From CAVQZA01 sp963724805 (GTDB lineage: Bacteria > Actinomycetota > Thermoleophilia > Gaiellales > Gaiellaceae): a stretch of DNA of 64,000 nt. Shown one piece after another: positions 7,514-15,942 of this stretch; positions within the stretch are counted from its first letter, which is position 1; each line of letters opens with the position of its first letter. Below the pieces are notes generated by a model, which saw only the letters and a program-made list of their open reading frames with translations, was not told where the DNA came from and did no database searches. Both the position numbers and the translations under genes were made by a program. Where the stretch lies: contig CAVRWA010000011.1 in the NCBI GenBank assembly GCA_963724805.1, forward strand, positions 620,001-684,000. Direction: 5' to 3'.

Positions 7514-8035
7514 TCAGTACTGGATCAGCGAGAAGACGTCGTAGCCTTCCAGCTTCTCGCGGCCGTGCAGGAAGTCGAGCTCGATCAGGAACGGCAGGCC
7601 GACGACCTCGCCGCCGAGCTGCTCGACTAGCTCTACGGTCGCCTTTGCCGTGCCGCCGGTCGCGAGCACGTCGTCGTGAATCAGGACGCGCTGGCCGCCG
7701 CTGATCGCGTCGGCGTGGAGCTCGAGCGTGTCGAAGCCGTACTCGAGCGCGTACTTCACCGCCACCGTGTGCCAGGGGAGCTTGCCCGGCTTCCGTGCGG
7801 CGACGAAGCCGCAGCCGAGGCGGCAGGCCAGGGCGCCGCCGGTGATGTAGCCGCGAGCCTCCGCGCCGAGCACGATGTCCGGCCTGCGTGGCTCCGCCCA
7901 CTCGGCGAGCCGGTCGACGGCTGCCTGGAGAGCTTCGCCGTCGGCGAGCAGCGGCATGATGTCCTTGAAGACGACGCCGGGCTGTGGGAAGTCCGGGACG
8001 TCCCTGATCTTCGACGCGAGGTCGATCGTGCTCAC
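7514..8035 (-). CDS. apt: Adenine phosphoribosyltransferase
   Basis: Salvages adenine with PRPP to AMP in the cytosol. The 173-residue length is standard. The N-terminal IRDVPDFPQPGVVFKDI and the PRPP loop VLIHDDVLATGGT (117-129) are diagnostic; ARGYITGGALA (60-70) and the basic hood ARKPGKLP (80-87) complete the site. It is the last gene of a four-gene set; its ATG overlaps the stop of the MerR gene, so translation is coupled. Confidence 0.96.
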   Translation of the reverse strand: MSTIDLASKIRDVPDFPQPGVVFKDIMPLLADGEALQAAVDRLAEWAEPRRPDIVLGAEARGYITGGALACRLGCGFVAARKPGKLPWHTVAVKYALEYGFDTLELHADAISGGQRVLIHDDVLATGGTAKATVELVEQLGGEVVGLPFLIELDFLHGREKLEGYDVFSLIQY

Positions 8036-8733
8036 TTCGAGGCCAGGTCGCGGACGTCGCGCCAGAAGAGGAGCTGGGAGAGCTCCTGGGCCAGCTGGGC
8101 GAGCGCCTGCAGGTCCTCGAGGCCCGACTGGCGCCGCTCGGGATTGCGCGACCGCAGCGCGGGTGCGACGAGCTGCTCGAGCAGTGCGACCTCGCGGTCG
8201 GCGGCCGAGCGGAAAGCCCTCAGATGGCGAGGCGCGATCCCGAACCTGGCGAGCTGGCCGCTCGCGAGGGCGATCTCCGCGTCGGTCTCGCGGTAGAGGC
8301 GCTCTCCCCCCTCCACACGCGGGGCCAGCAGCCCGAATTCCTCGAGCTCACGGGCCTGGTCGGCGCTGATCCCGGCGCGCTCGCACAGCGTCGCGAGATC
8401 GAGCTCGTCCTCGTGCTCGGCCAGGCCGGCCGGACGGCGCCGGCGTCGCTCCTTCGTCGTCCCCGGCGCGGCCAGCTCCTGGCGGATCACGCGAAGCGGC
8501 AGGAACTCGTCGCGCTGGAGGCGGAGAATCGTCTCGAGGCGCTCGACGTCCTCCTCGCTGAAGAGGCGGTAGCCGCCCTGGGTGCGCCGCGGCGTGAGCA
8601 GGCCCTGATCCTCGAGGTAGCGGATCTTCGAGATCGAGATGTCCGAGAACTCCGGCTTCAGGCGCCTGCAGACGGCCCCGATCGTGGAGAGGCGGGCGCG
8701 GCGCTCGTTGGAGGTTTCGGTCGCCGTCGTCAT
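8032..8733 (-). CDS. MerR-family regulator (FtsR-like)
   Basis: A 233-residue protein with an N-terminal MerR winged helix (ISISKIRYLEDQGLLTPRRTQGGYRLFSEEDV, residues 32-63). A second region with a MerR-like flavour follows (LCERAGISADQARELEEFGLL). The pairing with a GarA-type gene is the arrangement of the actinobacterial garA-merR locus, where the MerR protein (FtsR in corynebacteria) controls division genes. The start overlaps the stop of the FHA gene by 4 bp. Its target here is unknown. Confidence 0.86.
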   Translation of the reverse strand: MTTATETSNERRARLSTIGAVCRRLKPEFSDISISKIRYLEDQGLLTPRRTQGGYRLFSEEDVERLETILRLQRDEFLPLRVIRQELAAPGTTKERRRRRPAGLAEHEDELDLATLCERAGISADQARELEEFGLLAPRVEGGERLYRETDAEIALASGQLARFGIAPRHLRAFRSAADREVALLEQLVAPALRSRNPERRQSGLEDLQALAQLAQELSQLLFWRDVRDLASK

Positions 8734-9197
8734 CGCACCAGGAAGGTCAGTCGGTACTTGCCGATCTGCAGCTCGTCCCCGTCCTCGAGCGGCGCCGAGT
8801 CGATCCGGCGGCGGTTGAGGAACGTGCCGTTGAGGCTGCCGAGGTCGTCCACGGTGAACGCATCGCCGTGGCGTGTGACCGCGGCGTGCCGCCGGGAGAC
8901 GGTGACGTCGTCGAGGAAGATCTCGCAGTCGGGCGAGCGGCCGACCGTGGTGCGCTCGCCGGCGGGGTGGAACGTCTCCCCCGCCCTGCCGCCGCCGGCC
9001 CGGACGACGAGCGTCGGGCCGTTCACGGCGCCTGCGTCGACCGCGGCCTCCGGCTCCTCGTCGCCGTCCTCGATCGCGTACACGAGCGTCGTCTCGGCGC
9101 CCGCTTCGTCCGCGACGAGCAGCGTGCCGCACTTCGAGCAGTAGTTCGCGGCCTCCGGGTTCTGGAAGCCGCATTCAGGGCAGTAGACGTGGCTCAC
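8730..9197 (-). CDS. FHA-domain protein, GarA/OdhI-like, with zinc ribbon
   Basis: 155 residues in three parts. A four-Cys zinc ribbon lies at C6, C9, C20 and C23. A linker contains GAETTLVY (34-40). A C-terminal FHA domain has GR (86-87), SRRH (101-104) and NGT (123-125). In GarA/OdhI a phosphorylated ETT motif just before the FHA domain toggles the protein between free and self-bound states, controlling 2-oxoglutarate dehydrogenase and glutamate metabolism. The ETT here is in the matching place, so the same switch is likely. The zinc ribbon is an addition absent from the mycobacterial protein. It is coupled to the RsiG-like and MerR genes. Confidence 0.88.
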   Translation of the reverse strand: MSHVYCPECGFQNPEAANYCSKCGTLLVADEAGAETTLVYAIEDGDEEPEAAVDAGAVNGPTLVVRAGGGRAGETFHPAGERTTVGRSPDCEIFLDDVTVSRRHAAVTRHGDAFTVDDLGSLNGTFLNRRRIDSAPLEDGDELQIGKYRLTFLVR

Positions 9198-9442
9198 GAG
9201 GGCGGCGCGGCCTTGGTGGTGAGGATGTCGGTCAACGACTCGACGTCGACCTGGTCGAGGACGCTCCTACCCCCCGTTTTCTGGAGGCGGGCGACGAGCT
9301 CGGCGCGGAGGATGTCGATCTTCCCGTGCAGGATCCGGCGCCGGTACGAGACCTCGGACTCCTCGTGCTTGAGGTCCTCGATCAGCTGCTTCAGATCGTC
9401 GTCGGAGATGGTGGCAAGATCAGGGAGCGGTTCCATGTCCAC
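9194..9442 (-). CDS. RsiG-like anti-sigma/c-di-GMP-binding protein
   Basis: An 82-residue protein predicted to be a long helical hairpin. It carries E28-x3-S32-x2-R35-x3-H39-x3-D43. This is the RsiG signature for binding cyclic di-GMP (E-x3-S-x2-R-x3-Q-x3-D) except for His in place of Gln. In Streptomyces RsiG with c-di-GMP holds the sigma factor WhiG. Single-motif RsiG proteins of deep-branching actinobacteria act as homodimers, and only one motif is present here. No whiG-type sigma gene lies in this window. First gene of a four-gene coupled set; ATG at 9442 or 9436. Confidence 0.72.
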   Translation of the reverse strand: MDMEPLPDLATISDDDLKQLIEDLKHEESEVSYRRRILHGKIDILRAELVARLQKTGGRSVLDQVDVESLTDILTTKAAPPS

Positions 9443-9507
9443 GTGCGCGCCTTTCGCTCGGTTGGTGGGCCTTCCGCAGTAAAGCAGCAGGCCCCCAAAG
9501 GGTCAAC

Positions 9508-12036
9508 CTATACTTTAGCTTTCACGTTGCGGGCTCCTGCCTCGTCGCCCTGGAGGATCTCCTCCACGAGCCCGCGCAGCTCGGCCTCGAGCGCCGCCGT
9601 CGTCTCGTCGTCCCGACCCTCGGCGTAGAGGTGGAGGACGGGCTCGTCGGGATCCGGCAGCGCCTGCATCCAGCCGCGCTCGTCGAAGACCTTGATCCCG
9701 TCGAGCAGGTCGAGCCGCCGGTCGGCGAGCTGCTCGTTCAGGACGCGCATCACGACGCCCTTCATCGCCCACGGGCACGGCAGCTCACGGTGCACGAGCG
9801 ACGAGACGGGCAGCTCGGAGACGAGCTCCGACAGCGGCCGTTTCACCGGCGCGAGCAGCTGGAGCAGGTTGCTCAGCGCGGCGACGGCGTCATAGGCGGG
9901 CAGGAACCCCGGGAACACGTAGCCGCCGCCCATCGCGCCGGCGAACACGACCCCCTCCTCGGCCGACGACTTGGTGAGGTCGGCGAGCGAGTGCGCCGTT
10001 CGCACGACCTCGAGGCCGGTGCCTTCCACCAGCGTGTCCACGAGGCTCGTGGCGGTGATTGGGAGCGCGACCTTGCCCGAGCGGCCGCTCTCGCCGAGCA
10101 GCCTCAGGAAGAGCAGCAACGTCTGTTCGAGGGGCACCTCCTCCCCGCGTTCGTCGATCAGGTACAGCCTCTCGCCCGCCATGTCCAAGACGGCGCCGAG
10201 GTCGGCCGCGACCGCCGGGACGAGCTGCCGCGCCTGCTCGATCGACTGGGAGAGCTCGGTCGGGTCGGCCTGCGACCGGTTCGTCGAGAACGCGTGCGAG
10301 GCGACGACCTCGACGCCGAGAGGGCCGAACACGAGCGGGAGCACGTAGGACGCGGCGGAGTAGCCGTAGTCGACGACGACGCGGTAGCGGCGCTCCTTGA
10401 TCGCGTCGACATCGAGCGTGCCGAGAAGGTCGGAGGCGTAGGTCTCCCGGACACGCGCCGGGTACTCGATCTCGCCGATGTGCGCGGCGGCGACGCGACG
10501 CAGCTCGCCGCGCGAGAAGTGCTTCTCGATCTCCTTCTGCAGCTCCGGCGTGAGCTGGATCCCCGGCGGCTCGAAGAAGTAGATCTGCACGACCTCGGGA
10601 TCGGTGGGGCTCATGCCGACGTGGAAGCCGGCTTCGAACCCCTCGGTCAGCAGCAGGTGGCGGCCGACCGCAGCAGGCAGGACTCTGAGGTCGGCGACGT
10701 CGACGCCGGTCGAAGCGAGCCCCGACAGCATCGCGCGCTTGATCACGCGGCAGACCGCCGGGGACTCGCGGCTGGCGACGACGCGGGCGCCACGCTTGAG
10801 CGCGCTTCCGAGCGCGGCCGCCAGGCGCACAGCCGTCTCGGGCGTCAGGTCGACGTTGACGAGCCCGGAGACGCCCGCCATCCCGAAGAGGCGCGGCGAG
10901 GAGCGGGACTCCCAGATCATGTGCTCGTGCACGTGCGAGCCGCGCTCGATCTCCTTGCTCGGGTAGATACGCACGCCGGTGTCGATCACGCTCTCGGCGC
11001 CGATCGTCACCTCGTCGCCGATCGCGACGCCTTCGTGGACCTGCACGTGCGAGCGGATCTCGCACGAGCGGCCGATCACCGCGCCCTCGATCTGCGCGGC
11101 CTGGCCGACGTAGGTGCCGGCGTCGATCACGGAGCGCGTCGTCCGCGCGTTCTCGCGCAGGGTCACGCTCGGCGAGAGCACCGAATACGGGCCGACACGC
11201 GCCCCCGGCGCGACGAGGCAGTAGTTGCCGACGAACGCCGGGCCCTCGATCGCGTCGAGATCGTCGATCTCCACCCCGTCGCCGAGCCAGACGTTCCCGC
11301 GCAGCCGTACTCCGGGCAGGCGCAGTCGCACCCGCTCGTCGAGGGCGTCGAAGTTCGCCTGCCGGTACTGGTCGAGGTTGCCGATGTCCTGCCAGTAGCC
11401 CTCGCAGACGTGGCCGTAGAGCGGCCGGCCCATGTCCTGCAGCAGCGGGAAGAGCTCCTTCGAGAAGTCGTACGGCCGGTCGGTGGGGACGTGGCGCAGG
11501 ATCTCGGGCTCGCAGACGTAGATCCCCGTGTTGATCGTGTCGGAGAAGACCTGGCCCCACGAGGGCTTCTCGAGGAAGCGCTCGACTCGGCCGTTCTCGT
11601 CCGTGACGACGATCCCGAACTCGAGCGGGTTGTCCACGGACTTGAGGCCGATCGTGACGGCTGCGCCCTTCTCCTTGTGGGCCGCGATCAGCTGCGTGAG
11701 GTCGATGTCGCAGAGCGCGTCGCCGGAGATCACGAGGAACGTCTCGTCGAGCTTGTCGTCGGCGAGCTTGACCGAGCCGGCGGTACCGGCCGGCGACTCC
11801 TCGACCGAGTACTCGATCGAGACGCCGAGCGACTCCCCCTCTCCGAAGTAGCTCCGGATCGCCTGCGGCATGAACGCGACGGTGACGATCACGTCGGTGA
11901 GCCCGTGCTCGGCGAGGAGCTCGACGATGTGCTCCATGCACGGCTTGCCGACGATCGGGACCATCGGCTTGGGCTGGTTCGAGGTGAGCGGGCGAAGGCG
12001 CGTGCCCTCGCCGCCCGCCATCACGACTGCCTTCAT
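9508..12036 (-). CDS. Sugar nucleotidyltransferase fused to phosphomannomutase-like domain
   Basis: 842 residues in three parts. An N-terminal nucleotidyltransferase has the signature MAGGEGTRLRPLT (6-18) and probably makes GDP-mannose or a related NDP-sugar. A left-handed beta-helix of hexapeptide repeats follows (about 240-370). The C-terminal half has the size and order of a phosphomannomutase, but the phosphoserine loop reads ASRESPAV instead of T-x-SHNP and the metal loop reads LDMAGERL instead of DGDGDR. It may therefore be regulatory. The ATG at 12036 overlaps the stop of the phosphatidyltransferase gene. A similar pair is known in streptomycetes. Confidence 0.88.
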   Translation of the reverse strand: MKAVVMAGGEGTRLRPLTSNQPKPMVPIVGKPCMEHIVELLAEHGLTDVIVTVAFMPQAIRSYFGEGESLGVSIEYSVEESPAGTAGSVKLADDKLDETFLVISGDALCDIDLTQLIAAHKEKGAAVTIGLKSVDNPLEFGIVVTDENGRVERFLEKPSWGQVFSDTINTGIYVCEPEILRHVPTDRPYDFSKELFPLLQDMGRPLYGHVCEGYWQDIGNLDQYRQANFDALDERVRLRLPGVRLRGNVWLGDGVEIDDLDAIEGPAFVGNYCLVAPGARVGPYSVLSPSVTLRENARTTRSVIDAGTYVGQAAQIEGAVIGRSCEIRSHVQVHEGVAIGDEVTIGAESVIDTGVRIYPSKEIERGSHVHEHMIWESRSSPRLFGMAGVSGLVNVDLTPETAVRLAAALGSALKRGARVVASRESPAVCRVIKRAMLSGLASTGVDVADLRVLPAAVGRHLLLTEGFEAGFHVGMSPTDPEVVQIYFFEPPGIQLTPELQKEIEKHFSRGELRRVAAAHIGEIEYPARVRETYASDLLGTLDVDAIKERRYRVVVDYGYSAASYVLPLVFGPLGVEVVASHAFSTNRSQADPTELSQSIEQARQLVPAVAADLGAVLDMAGERLYLIDERGEEVPLEQTLLLFLRLLGESGRSGKVALPITATSLVDTLVEGTGLEVVRTAHSLADLTKSSAEEGVVFAGAMGGGYVFPGFLPAYDAVAALSNLLQLLAPVKRPLSELVSELPVSSLVHRELPCPWAMKGVVMRVLNEQLADRRLDLLDGIKVFDERGWMQALPDPDEPVLHLYAEGRDDETTAALEAELRGLVEEILQGDEAGARNVKAKV

Positions 12037-12584
12037 CCGCGCAGCTCCCGCCTCGCGGTGAGGACGTACTGGAAGCCTGCGACGATCGCCAGCACGACGC
12101 CGATCCAGAAGCAGACGAGCGGCCAGCGCGTGCCGTCGGGTGTCAGGAGCACGAAGAAGATCGACGCGTAGAGGATCCACGTGGCGGCCTTGCCGAGGAA
12201 GTTGACGTGGACCTCGAGCCCGCGCGGCTGCAGCAGCTTCGCGCCGGTGAGGAGGACCACGTCGCGGCCGAGAATCACGACGAGGCCGAGGAACGGCAGC
12301 CGGCCATCCCACCAGAGCAGAGCCACGGCGACGTCGATCATCAGCCGATCGGCGAGCGGATCGGCGATCGCGCCGAAGCGCGACTCGACGTGCCAGCGGC
12401 GTGCGAGGAAGCCGTCGACCTGGTCGGTGACGCCGGCGATCCCGAACACGATCGCGGCGGCCACGCTCTGCCCTCCGTCCGATCGGGTCACGAGCACCGC
12501 GAACACCGGCACGAGCACGAGGCGCAGGATCGTCAGCGCATTGGGAACCTGCGCACGCGGTGCCGAGAGGGCGCGGGCGGACAT
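12033..12584 (-). CDS. CDP-alcohol phosphatidyltransferase
   Basis: A 183-residue membrane enzyme that moves a phosphatidyl group from CDP-diacylglycerol to an alcohol. The full catalytic motif is present as DQVDGFLAR, then G-AIA-D-PLA-D, i.e. D-x2-DG-x2-AR-x8-G-x3-D-x3-D. It has about five membrane segments. The PgsA/ClsA type is likely; the alcohol (glycerol phosphate or inositol phosphate) is not decided by sequence. The start is the ATG at 12584; it is translationally coupled to the downstream nucleotidyltransferase gene. Confidence 0.9.
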   Translation of the reverse strand: MSARALSAPRAQVPNALTILRLVLVPVFAVLVTRSDGGQSVAAAIVFGIAGVTDQVDGFLARRWHVESRFGAIADPLADRLMIDVAVALLWWDGRLPFLGLVVILGRDVVLLTGAKLLQPRGLEVHVNFLGKAATWILYASIFFVLLTPDGTRWPLVCFWIGVVLAIVAGFQYVLTARRELRG

Positions 12585-12631
12585 GCCGCAAGGATAGTGC
12601 GTGGCGCGCCGAAGTCCGTCACGATTGCCCC

Positions 12632-13633
12632 GTGGAGGAGACGTTGACGCTGCCGGGATTCGTGGACGCCCACTGCCATGGCTTTCAGCGCGCGCTGCGA
12701 GGGCGAACCGAGGGTGGGGACTTCTGGGCCTGGCGGGAGCACATGCTCGCCGAGGCGGAGCGCCAGACGCCCGAGGTCGTGCGCGCTGCGTACGCCGAGA
12801 CCTACCGTGAGCTCCGTGCAGCCGGTTACACGGCGGTCGGCGAGTTCCACTACCTCGGCCTTCCCGAGGCACACGCGGCTCTCGACGCCGCCGAGGAGGC
12901 AGGGGTCGCGATCGTGCTGCTCCTCTCCGCATACGCCCGGGGCGGGCTCGCACGGTTCCGTCAGGCCTCGCCGGCCGAGTACCTGCGCGGGCTCGAGGAG
13001 CTGCGCGGCCGGGGTGCCGCTGTCGGTGTCGCTCCCCACTCCGTCAGGGCCTGCCCAGCCGACTGGCTCGAGGAGCTCGGCCGGTACGCCGCAGCCGAGG
13101 GGCTGCCGCTCCACGTGCATGCAGACGAACAGCCCCTCGAGATCGAGGAGTGTCTCGCCGAGCACGGCCTCCGCCCGATCGAGTTGCTCGAGCGCACCGG
13201 CTGCCTCGGCCCCCGCACGACGGTGGTGCATGCGACTCACGCCGACGGCCGCGAGCTCGACCTGCTCGCAGCGGCGGGCGCGCGGATCTGCGCGTGCCCG
13301 ACCACCGAGGCGAACCTCGGCGACGGCTTCCTGCCCGTCGAGCGCGTGCTGACGCGCGGAATCCCGCTCTGCATCGGCTCCGACTCGAACGTGCGGATCG
13401 ACCCGCTCGAGGAGCTGCGCGAGCTCGAGGGGATCGCGCGCCGCCAGGCGGGTCGCCGCAACGTGCTCTCCGTCGAGGCGCTCCTCTCGATCGGCTCCGA
13501 GGAAGGAGCCGCCGCCCTCGGGCTCGAGCGCTGGGACGACGTCGAGGCCGACCTCTCACACCGCTCGCTGCGGGGACCCGGCGACCCACGCGCGGCTCTC
13601 GTTCACGGCTGCAGCGCGGAGGTGCTCGCCTGA
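12632..13633 (+). CDS. HutF-like amidohydrolase (formiminoglutamate deiminase family)
   Basis: A metal-dependent TIM-barrel hydrolase. Metal ligands are visible: DAHCHGFQRAL near the start, HVHADEQ in the middle, VVHATH, and IGSDSN near the end. The HGFQRA and HADEQ forms are those of N-formimino-L-glutamate deiminase, a step of histidine breakdown. The GTG at 12632 yields 333 residues, about 100 fewer than usual HutF; the N-terminal beta-sandwich part is missing and the protein begins almost at the first metal motif. No other hut gene is nearby, so the substrate may differ. The stop overlaps the thioredoxin ATG (TGATG). Confidence 0.78.
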   Translation: MEETLTLPGFVDAHCHGFQRALRGRTEGGDFWAWREHMLAEAERQTPEVVRAAYAETYRELRAAGYTAVGEFHYLGLPEAHAALDAAEEAGVAIVLLLSAYARGGLARFRQASPAEYLRGLEELRGRGAAVGVAPHSVRACPADWLEELGRYAAAEGLPLHVHADEQPLEIEECLAEHGLRPIELLERTGCLGPRTTVVHATHADGRELDLLAAAGARICACPTTEANLGDGFLPVERVLTRGIPLCIGSDSNVRIDPLEELRELEGIARRQAGRRNVLSVEALLSIGSEEGAAALGLERWDDVEADLSHRSLRGPGDPRAALVHGCSAEVLA

Positions 13634-14175
13634 TGGACGTGACCGACGCGACCTTCCGGAACGACGTGATCGAGCGCTCGCACGAGCTTCCGGTCGTGGT
13701 CGACTTCTGGGCCGAATGGTGCGGCCCTTGCCGGATGCTCGGGCCGGTGCTCGAGAGCGAGACCGCCGCCCGCGCCGGCGCGGTCGAGCTCGTGAAGCTG
13801 GACATCGACGCGAACCCGGCCGTTGCCGGCGAGTACGGGATCATGAGCATCCCGGCCGTGAAGGCCTTCCGGAACGGCCATGTCGTGAAGGAGTTCGTCG
13901 GTGCTATCCCGCCGGACGCCGTCGGCGCGTTCCTCGACGAGCTCACCGGACCGTCCGCGGCCGACGCGCTGCTGGAAGGCGAAGCGGCGGCAGAGGCAGT
14001 GGCCGCGGGCGACTACGAGCGGGCGTTCGACCTCCTGCTGACGGAGCTCGGGGCGGCCGGCCCGGAGCGCCGCGAGCAGATCCGTGCGCTGATGGTGGCG
14101 CTCTTCGCCGAGCTCGGCCAGGACCACCCGCTCGCCGTGCGGTACCGCCGGGCTCTCGCGACCGCCCTGTACTAG
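13633..14175 (+). CDS. Thioredoxin-fold protein with helical tail (CnoX-like)
   Basis: 180 residues. An N-terminal thioredoxin domain has the redox site WCGPC (29-33) and the cis-Pro loop MSIPAVKAF. An alpha-helical C-terminal part of about 70 residues (DYERAFDLLLTEL...) resembles a TPR-like pair, as in the YbbN/CnoX chaperone-thioredoxins. It is cytosolic, with no signal peptide. Translation is coupled to the preceding amidohydrolase, and it ends 4 bp inside the convergent glycosidase gene. Confidence 0.88.
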   Translation: MDVTDATFRNDVIERSHELPVVVDFWAEWCGPCRMLGPVLESETAARAGAVELVKLDIDANPAVAGEYGIMSIPAVKAFRNGHVVKEFVGAIPPDAVGAFLDELTGPSAADALLEGEAAAEAVAAGDYERAFDLLLTELGAAGPERREQIRALMVALFAELGQDHPLAVRYRRALATALY

Positions 14176-15197
14176 CGGCCGAGCCGCGGCCAGCGCGGCG
14201 GTGGCGCGGAGGTCGCGCGCAGGGTGCTCAGCCGCGCCGGCTGGGTCGTTGCCGCGACGCCCGCCCAGTAGGCCGTGCGCGCGAGATATGCGTATGCGGC
14301 GTCGCGGTCGCGCACGCCGTAGGTACCGGCGTAGGTCGCATAGCCCGGTCGCCGGGCGCTCGACGCGGGTTCGATCTGGGTGCCCTCGTTCCACTCGTTG
14401 TAGCTCGTGATCGTGACGAGATCGGCACGGGCCGAGAGGGCGGCGCGCCACATCGAGTCATAGGTGGCGCCGTTCCGTCGGGGCTTCACGCGCGTGTCGC
14501 CGTTGCCGCGGAAGGCGTCGTAGCCCGGGCCGACCGACGGTGCGCACAGCAGGTGGAGCGCCCGCGCCTCGGCGCAGATCCGGCCGAACGTCCAACCCCC
14601 GAACACGAGGATGTCGTACGTGTAGAGCCCCGCGAAGCCGCCGGCCGCAGCGAACCCAGGCAACGCGGTCTGCGCGTAGAAGCGCACGTCCGACTCCGCC
14701 GAAGTCACCTCCTTCCAGTCGGCCGCCGGAAGACCCTGCGGCTCGTAGACGTAGAACTCGTAGATCCCGAGCGTCTTCAGGTGGTCGACGTCCTGTTCCA
14801 GTGTCGAGACCGTGCGTCCCGGGTACGGCTCGATGTGCACGGCGACCTCCAGCCCGTGCGCGTTCGCCGCGGCGACCACCGCCGGCAGCCGCTGGTCCTC
14901 GATCGAGCCCCATCCCCACCACGAGCTGATCACCTGATCGGCCCCGGCCGCGGAGATCTCGGCCATCTGCCGGTCGAGCACCGCCGGGCTCGAGCTCGAG
15001 TACGGCCCGCTCATCGGATAGAAGGCGGTGGCGAGGTCGAGAGGCGGAGCGTGGTTGTTCTGCCTCCAGTGCTGGTAGGAGCTGTCCAGCGACGGTGCGC
15101 CGTACCACGGGTAGTAGAAGACCCCGACGCCCTGCGCTGCCCGCGCGGAGGCGGGCGCCAGGAGCACGAGCAGGATGATCAGGAGGAGTTTCCGCAT
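14172..15197 (-). CDS. Secreted GH99-like glycosidase
   Basis: An N-terminal signal peptide (MRKLLLIILLVLLAPASARA) is followed by a TIM-barrel of the GH71/GH99 endo-mannosidase type. Hallmarks are VGVFYYPWYG at the start, VHIEPYPGR with a candidate catalytic Glu, and SYNEWNEGTQIEP near the end. The frame extends to 15212, but the ATG at 15197 starts exactly at the signal peptide. Its likely role is trimming an alpha-mannan or similar polymer outside the cell. The C-terminal 25 residues are Pro/Arg-rich. Confidence 0.85.
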   Translation of the reverse strand: MRKLLLIILLVLLAPASARAAQGVGVFYYPWYGAPSLDSSYQHWRQNNHAPPLDLATAFYPMSGPYSSSSPAVLDRQMAEISAAGADQVISSWWGWGSIEDQRLPAVVAAANAHGLEVAVHIEPYPGRTVSTLEQDVDHLKTLGIYEFYVYEPQGLPAADWKEVTSAESDVRFYAQTALPGFAAAGGFAGLYTYDILVFGGWTFGRICAEARALHLLCAPSVGPGYDAFRGNGDTRVKPRRNGATYDSMWRAALSARADLVTITSYNEWNEGTQIEPASSARRPGYATYAGTYGVRDRDAAYAYLARTAYWAGVAATTQPARLSTLRATSAPPPRWPRLGR

Positions 15198-15248
15198 CGG
15201 TGACCGCGACACAGGATCTTCTCATTCGCCGCGGCTGTGTAAAGCCCC

Positions 15249-15932
15249 CTAGTGAGGGAGTCGCAAGATGAACTGCGCCCCGCCGCCGGGCTGCCCGAGC
15301 AGCAGGTCGCCGCCGTGGGCGCGGGCGAGCTCGCGGGACACGTAGAGGCCGAGGCCGGAGCCTGAGCCGTCGCCGCCCAGCCGCGCATATCTCTGGAACA
15401 CGCGCTCGGCGTCCTCCGGCGGGATCCCCGGCCCGTGATCGCGCACGGCGAGCTCGACCGTGTCCCCCGCCTCCGAGAGCGTCACGTCGATCGGGCTTCC
15501 GGGCGGCGTGTACCGGGCCGCGTTCGAGAGCAGGTTCGTCAGCACCTGGCGGATGCGGACGGGATCGACCGACGGCCTCGGGCCCTCGTCGAGCTCGAGC
15601 TCGACGCGTCGGTCGGCGAGCAGCGGCCGCAGCTCCTCGACCGTCTCGCGCACGAGGTCGGCGAGGGCCGTCGGCTCGGGGTGAAGGGCGAGCCCGCCCG
15701 CCTCGAGCGCATGCGCGTCGCCGAACGAGCGCACGAGCTCGCCGAGGTGGAGCGCGCTCCGCTCGAGCGCCGCGGCGACCCGGAGCGCGGTCTCACGGTC
15801 GAGCTCGTCGAGGGAGCGCGAGAGCGTGGCAGCGAGCCCCTGCACGGCGGCGATCGGCGTCTTCAACTCGTGGACGAAGACCGAGACCAGCTCCTCGAGG
15901 CCCTCCCCCGCTTCGCTCCGCTCGCCTGCCAC
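15249..15932 (-). CDS. Orphan sensor histidine kinase
   Basis: 227 residues: a HisKA dimerisation helix with the phospho-acceptor H21 (FVHELKTPIAA) followed by an HATPase domain with N box NLLSNAARYTPPG, G1 DHGPGIP and G2 GSGSGLGLY. It has no sensor, HAMP or membrane segment, so it is a cytosolic kinase core. No response regulator is adjacent. It may take its input from another protein. Confidence 0.9.
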   Translation of the reverse strand: MAGERSEAGEGLEELVSVFVHELKTPIAAVQGLAATLSRSLDELDRETALRVAAALERSALHLGELVRSFGDAHALEAGGLALHPEPTALADLVRETVEELRPLLADRRVELELDEGPRPSVDPVRIRQVLTNLLSNAARYTPPGSPIDVTLSEAGDTVELAVRDHGPGIPPEDAERVFQRYARLGGDGSGSGLGLYVSRELARAHGGDLLLGQPGGGAQFILRLPH

Positions 15933-15942
15933 GGCGCGGATG

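Noticed and set aside
9631..12171. 846-residue open frame on the plus strand
   Set aside because: It is the antisense shadow of the nucleotidyltransferase fusion, with Arg/Glu/Asp-rich low-complexity sequence and no recognisable domain.
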